Below, in pieces: positions 15,983 through 19,375 of a DNA stretch of 19,375 nucleotides. The translations under genes and the position numbers were made by a program. The stretch is from an uncultured bacterium. GTDB lineage: Bacteria; Verrucomicrobiota; Kiritimatiellia; RFP12; UBA1067. The DNA lies in NCBI GenBank assembly GCA_902779075.1, contig CACZAK010000090.1, forward strand, positions 1 to 19,375. The letters run 5' to 3'. The notes under the pieces were generated by a model. The model saw nothing but the letters and a program-made list of their open reading frames with translations. It had not been told where the DNA came from and made no database searches. Position 1 is the first letter of the stretch, and each line of letters begins with the position of its first letter.

Positions 15983-16003
15983 GGGGGTAAATTGGCATAA
16001 TTT
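15975..16003 (+). promoter_or_regulatory. Divergent promoter reading into mini-ORF copy B
   Basis: On the plus strand, TTGTAC (15975-15980) is followed after 17 bp by TAATTT (15998-16003). An alternative is the extended -10 TGGCATAAT (15993-16001), a better -10 but with 15-bp spacing. It shares the palindromic -35 TTGTACAA with the abi promoter. An AAAGGA site (16007-16012) precedes the ATG at 16022. Confidence 0.4.
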
Positions 16004-16021
16004 AAGAAAGGAACTGAAAAG

Positions 16022-16090
16022 ATGAGAATGCGAACACTGTGCGGAACAATTCTCGCGGCGGGGGTTGCGGGAGCATGCGCGAAGCCATGA
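16022..16090 (+). CDS. Mini-ORF copy B: 22-residue signal-peptide-like peptide
   Basis: The peptide starts MRMRTLCGTI and ends GACAKP before TGA at 16088-16090. From its third codon it aligns with copy A, with a single Ala-to-Gly change. It follows its own predicted promoter and an AAAGGA ribosome binding site, so it could be a real short leader peptide. It could equally be the broken start of a lost secreted protein. No continuation of a recognisable protein was found in the other frames downstream. Confidence 0.4.
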   Translation: MRMRTLCGTILAAGVAGACAKP

Positions 16091-16141
16091 GGCGCGGAGT
16101 GAGAGAATCAGTTGCTTTTGCCCGCCGCAGAAGCGGCTGGC
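16028..16141 (+). repeat. Direct repeat copy B (mini-ORF plus hairpin)
   Basis: This is the second copy of the segment at 14845-14958. It ends in a hairpin at 16120-16141: a perfect 5-bp stem GCCGC/GCGGC with loop AGAA, extended by GCC/GGC beyond a single mismatch. The region from here to 16210 shows no gene I recognise. Confidence 0.6.
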
Positions 16142-16210
16142 GCAATTTGCATGAGGTCGAAGAACATCAGGCGCGTGTGCAGTTGGCCGGGAGCGGTGAG
16201 GGCGAGGAAA

Positions 16211-16260
16211 TGTGTAAATGTGAAAGTGTGAAAATATGGAAATATGAAAATATGAAAATG
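16211..16260 (+). repeat. Octamer repeat array, left arm of inverted pair
   Basis: Six consecutive 8-bp units: TGTGTAAA, TGTGAAAG, TGTGAAAA, TATGGAAA, TATGAAAA, TATGAAAA, then TG. The unit consensus is TRTGAAAA-like. The array recurs in inverted orientation at 16518-16567, with the four-helix-bundle remnant between them. Confidence 0.75.
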
Positions 16261-16263
16261 CCG

Positions 16264-16510
16264 TCAAGTGCGGTTGTTGCGAGCGGTTATGATGCTGGCA
16301 GAAAGAATACGCGTTTTCTATATATTCACTCTCCCCGATTATCTTGAGCCAAACGCGGGTTTCAGAAAGCTCTTTCATGGCAATTTTGAGCTTATGGATA
16401 AAATCCTTCCGCGATTCGGATTCGGAAGCCTCTGCATAATTGGCGGCAATGCTTGTCGCGGAGCGGAAAATTTGGTCTGCAAGACTACTGTCTTCAAGGT
16501 CAGTTTTCAT
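16264..16510 (-). pseudogene. Degraded four-helix-bundle (IVS/S23-type) gene
   Basis: From the ATG at 16510 the frame encodes ADQIFRSATSIAANYAEA, then DFIHKLKIAMKELSETRVWL and IGESEYIE. This is the core of the four helix bundle (23S rRNA intervening-sequence, PF05635) family. The first helix, about 25 residues, is missing. After SEYIE the frame becomes nonsense, but another frame then gives RILSASIITARNNR followed by a stop at 16264-16266. That looks like the family's usual C-terminal helix. The gene therefore has an internal deletion with a frameshift as well as a lost 5' end. Full-length members have about 115-130 residues and are helical proteins of uncertain function linked to 23S intervening sequences and reverse-transcriptase systems. 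The long open frame to 15878 is chance read-through. Confidence 0.7.
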
Positions 16511-16517
16511 GTTCAAT

Positions 16518-16567
16518 CATTTCCATATTTCCATAGTTTCATATTGGCATATTTTCACACTTTCACA
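16518..16567 (-). repeat. Octamer repeat array, right arm of inverted pair
   Basis: On the minus strand the units read TGTGAAAG, TGTGAAAA, TATGCCAA, TATGAAAC, TATGGAAA, TATGGAAA, then TG. The first two units are identical to two units of the left arm and the others differ by 1-2 bases. A transcript of this segment could form a long imperfect stem. The stop codon of the antitoxin gene lies inside this array. Confidence 0.75.
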
Positions 16568-16782
16568 ATCTCACCATCTGCTTCGCATGGTGAATTCGTG
16601 TCGTCAAGCTCAAGTTCACACCTTCGTGTCCCAATTTTAAATGGTATTCGTCGTTCACGTAGACAAGCCTTTGCGAACACGACAAACGCCGTGGACATCG
16701 ACATTCCGATGTCGCTGCAGAACTGCCCGAATTCCCTTTTGAGGTCTTCGTCCATGCGTATACTCAATGCAACTTGCGCCAT
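16555..16782 (-). CDS. RelB/DinJ-family antitoxin, orphan
   Basis: The product is 75 residues from the ATG at 16782, which has a GGAG site about 9 bp upstream; an upstream in-frame start at 16842 is less likely. The sequence MAQVALSIRMDEDLKREF, then GMSMSTAFVVFAKACLRERRIPFKI, matches the RelB/DinJ antitoxin family, whose N-terminal ribbon-helix-helix binds DNA. The usual C-terminal toxin-binding tail is replaced by a divergent acidic sequence ending EIVKV. Its last codons lie in the octamer array, so the tail may have been altered by the repeat element. No RelE/YafQ toxin follows; the degraded four-helix-bundle gene occupies that place. It may survive as a transcription regulator or be a relic. 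Confidence 0.75.
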   Translation of the reverse strand: MAQVALSIRMDEDLKREFGQFCSDIGMSMSTAFVVFAKACLRERRIPFKIGTRRCELELDDTNSPCEADGEIVKV

Positions 16783-16797
16783 TGTTATATCTCCTGT

Positions 16798-16815
16798 ATG
16801 CAAAAACAGTTGCAT
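16798..16815. promoter_or_regulatory. Inverted repeat operator candidate
   Basis: ATGCAA (16798-16803) and TTGCAT (16810-16815) form a perfect inverted repeat with 6-bp arms and a 6-bp spacer. It covers the edge of the antitoxin -10 and its predicted transcription start. Ribbon-helix-helix antitoxins commonly repress their own promoter through such sites, so it may be the antitoxin's own operator. Further TGCAA/TTGCA copies lie within the same 50 bp. Confidence 0.45.
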
Positions 16816-16842
16816 TGTATCATATTCTGCTGCAAATTGCAA
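16814..16842 (-). promoter_or_regulatory. Promoter for the antitoxin gene
   Basis: On the minus strand, TTGCAA (16842-16837) is followed after exactly 17 bp by TACAAT (16819-16814). TGA precedes the -10, giving an extended -10. The predicted leader to the ATG at 16782 is about 25 nt. Confidence 0.55.
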
Positions 16843-16865
16843 TCGGGCGACATGCAGTTTAGAAT
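16837..16865 (+). promoter_or_regulatory. Promoter for the GH127-like gene
   Basis: On the plus strand, TTGCAA (16837-16842) is followed after exactly 17 bp by TAGAAT (16860-16865). Because TTGCAA is its own reverse complement, this hexamer is also the -35 of the antitoxin promoter. The predicted transcription start is about 16872. It favours the GH127 start at 16898 over 16880, because only the former keeps a full ribosome binding site. Confidence 0.5.
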
Positions 16866-16897
16866 TTTAGGAAAGCGGTATGAAGAAGGGAAAAACA

Positions 16898-18982
16898 ATG
16901 AAAATGAGTACGCTATGCGTAACAATTCTTGCTGCGGCGGTTTACTGCGGCGCATTTGCCGCGTTTGGCGACTCGCTCGACAACATCGGCGATGTGCGGC
17001 TAAAGGGGCGGCTCGGCGAGCGGCTGGACGCGATGATCGAGAAGCATGTCGCCGCGCGGGATGTCGATTACATCACCGCGCCGTTCATGGAAAAGACCGA
17101 GACGAAGGGCTGGTGGCAGACCGAGTTCTGGGGGAAGTGGATGCACTCCGCTGTGCCGTATGCGAAGTTGGAGTTGGAAAGTAGTGGGTTAGGGGTCAGG
17201 AGTCAGGGGTCAGGAGTCAGGGGTTGGAGTTCAGAGTTGGAGTTGGAGAGTGGAATTGGAAAAGAACTTAAATGTAAGATCGAACGCGGCGTCGAAAGAA
17301 TACTTGCATCACAGGAACCGTGTGGCTATATCGGCAACTATCCCGATGCGCTCCGCTGTGGCGAGGGCTGGGATGTATGGGGCATTAAATATACCCTTAT
17401 GGGTTTTTTACACTACTATGACTGGAAGTGTAAAGTTGAAAGTGAAAAGTGTAAAGTTGAGGCGGATGCGGCGTTGGCGGCGGCGAAGAAGCTCTGCGAC
17501 TATGTGATTGGCGAAATCGGCCAGAACGGGAAGCGCGGGCGTGAACTGTGGCAGACTGGCAACTGGTCGGGCTACGCGAGTTCATCCATCCTGGAGCCGG
17601 TCATTTGGCTCTACAAGCGAACTAACGACAAGAAGTATCTCGATTTCGCCGCGTACATCGTCGAGGGAATGACAAAACCCGAGAAGGGGCCTCGCCTCAT
17701 CGACCTTGCGCTTAAGGGTGTCTCGGTCGCCGACCGCAACGACGCGAACTTCAATGACGGCGACGAATGGTCTTATGTCTGCAAACACGGAAGAAGCAAG
17801 GCATACGAGATGATGAGCTGCTATCAGGGGCTGCTCGACTACGTCGAAGTTAAGAGTGGAGGAGTTAAGAGTGGAGGAGTTGAGAGTGGAGGAGTTGAGA
17901 GTGGAGGAGTTAAGGGTGGGGGAGTTGAGAGTGGAGGAGTGGAGGATATTCTGAAGGCGGCGGTGATGACCGCAGAGGACATTGTAAAGGAAGAGGTGAA
18001 TCTTGCGGGTGGGTGTGCGTCAAGCGAGGCATGGTTCCACGGCGCGAAGAAGCAGCATCTTCCTTACATCCACCTTCAGGAAACGTGTGTAACTACAACG
18101 TGGATGCGCTTTTGCGAAAAGCTCTTGGAAGTGACGGATGATCCGAAATGGGCAGACCAGATCGAGCGAACTTTCTACAACGCCTATCTTGGCGCTCTCC
18201 GTTCGGACGGCGGCGAATTTGCCGCGTACACGCCGCTGACAGGCAACCGCTGGCACGGCATGAACCATTGCTTTATGCATACCGACTGCTGCACGGCAAA
18301 CGGGCCACGTGGATTCCTTTGCTTCCTCAAGGAACTTTTCACGACGCGAGGCGACGCTGCGACCTTTAACTTCTATTCTTCCGCGCTCGTGAAGGGCGAG
18401 CTTTCAGGCGGGCGCAAGGTCGCGTTCGACATGTATTCGCTCTATCCCCGCACGGATTATGTCAGGATCGTCAGCCACACCGAGGGCGCGGCACCGGTGC
18501 GTCTGCGCATACCCGCTTGGAGCGCAAAGACGGAAGTGAAGCTGAATGGCAAGGTGCTTGATGGCGTTGCGGCGGGAAGTTATTTCACGATTGAGCGCGA
18601 CTGGAAACTTGGCGACATCTTGGAACTCAAGTTCGACATGCCGGTTGTCGCCCACACGCTCGATCATCACGTTGCGTTTACTCGTGGCCCCGTTCTGCTT
18701 GCCCGCGACAGCCGCTTTGCCGACGGCGACCTTACAGAGCCATTTAGACACGGAATCAAGGACGGGCAGATCATGCCGTCATTCGCGGCGGTGCGCACAC
18801 CCTCTGACGATATCTGGATGGCGTTTTCGGCGACGCTTCCCATCGGCTCGCATACAGAGAACCCCGAGGCGCGCAATCCCGCTACCGTGTTCTTCTGCGA
18901 CTATGCCTCCGCTGGCAACACTTGGACACGCGCCAACTTCTATCGTACTTGGTTCCCCGTCGAATACGGCAACAACGAATAG
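16898..18982 (+). CDS. GH127 beta-L-arabinofuranosidase-like protein
   Basis: The ATG at 16898 has AGAAGGG 7 bp upstream; an in-frame ATG at 16880 would add six residues. The product has 694 residues, with a signal peptide (MKMSTLCVTILAAAVYCGAFA) and the GH127/DUF1680 fold (PF07944). Family motifs include ILASQEPCGYIGNYP and GWDVWGIKYTLMGFLHYYD. The active-site set is Glu395-x-Cys397 (in QETCVTTTW) and Cys464-Cys465 (in TDCCTANGPRG). These correspond to the zinc-binding Glu/Cys residues and catalytic cysteine known in HypBA1. A C-terminal beta domain follows (RIPAWS, LKFDMPV). Three low-complexity inserts lie at about residues 90-121, 177-188 and 317-349. The core looks intact, so activity on arabinofuranosides from pectin side chains or glycoproteins is plausible. 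Confidence 0.85.
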   Translation: MKMSTLCVTILAAAVYCGAFAAFGDSLDNIGDVRLKGRLGERLDAMIEKHVAARDVDYITAPFMEKTETKGWWQTEFWGKWMHSAVPYAKLELESSGLGVRSQGSGVRGWSSELELESGIGKELKCKIERGVERILASQEPCGYIGNYPDALRCGEGWDVWGIKYTLMGFLHYYDWKCKVESEKCKVEADAALAAAKKLCDYVIGEIGQNGKRGRELWQTGNWSGYASSSILEPVIWLYKRTNDKKYLDFAAYIVEGMTKPEKGPRLIDLALKGVSVADRNDANFNDGDEWSYVCKHGRSKAYEMMSCYQGLLDYVEVKSGGVKSGGVESGGVESGGVKGGGVESGGVEDILKAAVMTAEDIVKEEVNLAGGCASSEAWFHGAKKQHLPYIHLQETCVTTTWMRFCEKLLEVTDDPKWADQIERTFYNAYLGALRSDGGEFAAYTPLTGNRWHGMNHCFMHTDCCTANGPRGFLCFLKELFTTRGDAATFNFYSSALVKGELSGGRKVAFDMYSLYPRTDYVRIVSHTEGAAPVRLRIPAWSAKTEVKLNGKVLDGVAAGSYFTIERDWKLGDILELKFDMPVVAHTLDHHVAFTRGPVLLARDSRFADGDLTEPFRHGIKDGQIMPSFAAVRTPSDDIWMAFSATLPIGSHTENPEARNPATVFFCDYASAGNTWTRANFYRTWFPVEYGNNE
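17167..17258 (+). repeat. Heptamer tandem repeat tract inside the GH127 gene
   Basis: A purine-rich tract with a 7-bp period. The clearest part, 17188-17222, is five units in perfect phase: GTTAGGG, GTCAGGA, GTCAGGG, GTCAGGA, GTCAGGG. Degenerate TTGGAGT-like units flank it. It encodes Ser/Gly/Val/Arg-rich sequence (GLGVRSQGSGVRG). It sits between the N-terminal helices and the conserved ERILASQEP motif, where family members normally have a short linker. Confidence 0.75.
17427..17461 (+). repeat. Second heptamer tandem repeat tract in the GH127 gene
   Basis: Five 7-bp units: AGTGTAA, AGTTGAA, AGTGAAA, AGTGTAA, AGTTGAG. It encodes CKVESEKCKVE, placed between HYYD and the helix ALAAAKKLCDYVI, which is a loop between helices of the barrel. 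Confidence 0.75.
17849..17946 (+). repeat. 15-bp tandem repeat tract in the GH127 gene
   Basis: Six copies of a 15-bp unit (GTTRAGAGTGGAGGA type), then a partial copy. It is in frame and encodes VKSGG/VESGG repeats. It lies after GLLDYVE and before the helix ILKAAVMTAEDIV, again a likely inter-helix loop. Confidence 0.85.
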
Positions 18983-18993
18983 TCCAAGCGTGG

Positions 18994-19305
18994 ATGAACA
19001 TTGGTCTTTTCTTTGAGGGTACTGGGCGTGGCGTCGCGGGCAAGATGACGAACGTGACGCGGCTACGCGATCTTTGCGTGGACGATGCGCGGCACTTCGC
19101 TTGCAAAGGACTCTGAACGGACGATTTTGCGCCAGTTTTTTTGGTTGAGGTTGGAATGAGGTTGGATAGCGGTTTGGTTTGGAGAATCATTGATGCAGGA
19201 TGGTTTAGTCGAAATCGTGTCGTTCTTGTATTCGACCCGAAGGATGGTTGGCTCGTGGTTGAGTGGCGGTTGATTCCGTCCATATCGGGGTTGGGAAATG
19301 GTTGA
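18994..19305 (+). pseudogene. Possible decayed DUF2235-like gene start
   Basis: The frame from the ATG at 18994 gives MNIGLFFEGTGRG, then MTNVTRLRDLCVDDAR. This resembles the N-terminus of DUF2235 (Tle1-like alpha/beta hydrolase) proteins, with their FFDGTGN and TNVxxL motifs. It stops at 19114-19116 within KGL-stop-T, where the family typically has a GPGT-like motif; two base changes would restore it. The same frame then stays open to 19305 without a family match I can defend. It lies 11 bp after the GH127 stop. I read it as a remnant, but a meaningless short ORF is possible. Confidence 0.3.
19119..19142 (+). terminator. Weak intrinsic terminator candidate after the GH127 gene
   Basis: A short stem (GG-A-CG pairing CG-CC, one bulge, 6-nt loop) is followed two bases later by seven Ts (19136-19142). 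The stem has only 4 bp, so this is a weak candidate. It is the only plus-strand terminator-like site I found after 16880. Confidence 0.3.
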
Positions 19306-19375
19306 ATCGGCGTCGGTCTTCCTAATACGGGCGAAATCTGTGCGTTGGCGCGTGGGCATAAAAAAGCTTCAGTCC
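19143..19375. other. Terminal stretch without a recognisable gene
   Basis: Apart from the open frame described to 19305, this stretch shows a short tandem repeat (GAGGTTGGAAT then GAGGTTGGAT, 19147-19167) and no supported gene. Small open frames on both strands have no family features. The sequence is cut at 19375, so a gene beyond the window cannot be excluded. Confidence 0.4.

Noticed and set aside
14856..16025. 389-residue plus-strand open frame across the abi gene
   Set aside because: It is antisense to the well-supported Abi_2 gene and begins inside repeat copy A. It has a basic, Cys-rich composition without family motifs, and lacks a ribosome binding site.
15878..16516. 212-residue minus-strand frame as one intact four-helix-bundle protein
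   Set aside because: Only the first 65 or so residues match the family. The rest translates the octamer array, repeat copy B and the abi promoter region, and the true C-terminal helix appears in another frame.
17849..17946. CRISPR-like array
   Set aside because: The 15-bp units are directly contiguous with no spacers and stay in the coding frame, so this is a tandem repeat in a gene.

Overview
The window looks like a bacterial carbohydrate-degradation locus, probably from an anaerobic gut or faecal member of the Verrucomicrobiota/Kiritimatiellota/Lentisphaerota group. That placement is inference from style: moderately high GC, runs of secreted enzymes with short signal peptides, a very long 'WLDAS'/LamG-like surface protein ending in a short hydrophobic-basic tail, and no SusC/SusD pair. 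No rRNA or other phylogenetic marker is present.

Region 1 (1-14848) reads as one long plus-strand operon of seven secreted proteins with gaps of 39 bases or less. In order: a deacetylase/GH57-like barrel protein, a CBM plus TIM-barrel putative glycosidase, a sialate O-acetylesterase-type (SASA) esterase, a six-hairpin glycosidase, a GH106/rhamnosidase-like hydrolase, a 1090-residue LamG/CBM-like surface protein, and a GH28-like beta-helix protein. A strong extended -10 promoter sits directly in front of gene 1. Upstream of it are two 15-bp direct repeats exactly 21 bp apart, the layout of an AraC-type activator site. With the GH127 gene further on, the set suggests breakdown of an acetylated, rhamnose- and arabinose-containing pectin-like glycan. 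The substrate is inferred.

Region 2 (14845-16880) is an accessory islet inside the locus. It holds two copies (A and B) of a roughly 115-bp repeat; each begins with a 20-22-codon signal-peptide-like mini-ORF and ends in a hairpin. Between them, on the minus strand, is an Abi_2/AbiD-F-type gene with a HEPN RNase motif, whose short leader carries a terminator-like UUCG hairpin. Next comes a degraded four-helix-bundle (IVS/S23) gene framed by inverted arrays of 8-bp repeats, and then a RelB/DinJ-type antitoxin gene without a toxin. Twice in the islet, back-to-back promoters appear to share one palindromic -35 element.

Region 3 (16880-18982) is a GH127 beta-L-arabinofuranosidase-like gene with recognisable zinc/cysteine active-site residues. 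Three in-frame low-complexity tandem repeat tracts (periods 7, 7 and 15 bp) are inserted in it at likely loops. Region 4 (18983-19375) holds only a weak terminator-like hairpin and what looks like a decayed DUF2235-like gene start.

All functional calls are from reading the sequence; no database search was run. The items most worth following up are the mirrored shared -35 promoters, the duplicated mini-ORF repeat, the octamer-framed four-helix-bundle remnant, and the in-frame repeat tracts in the GH127 gene.
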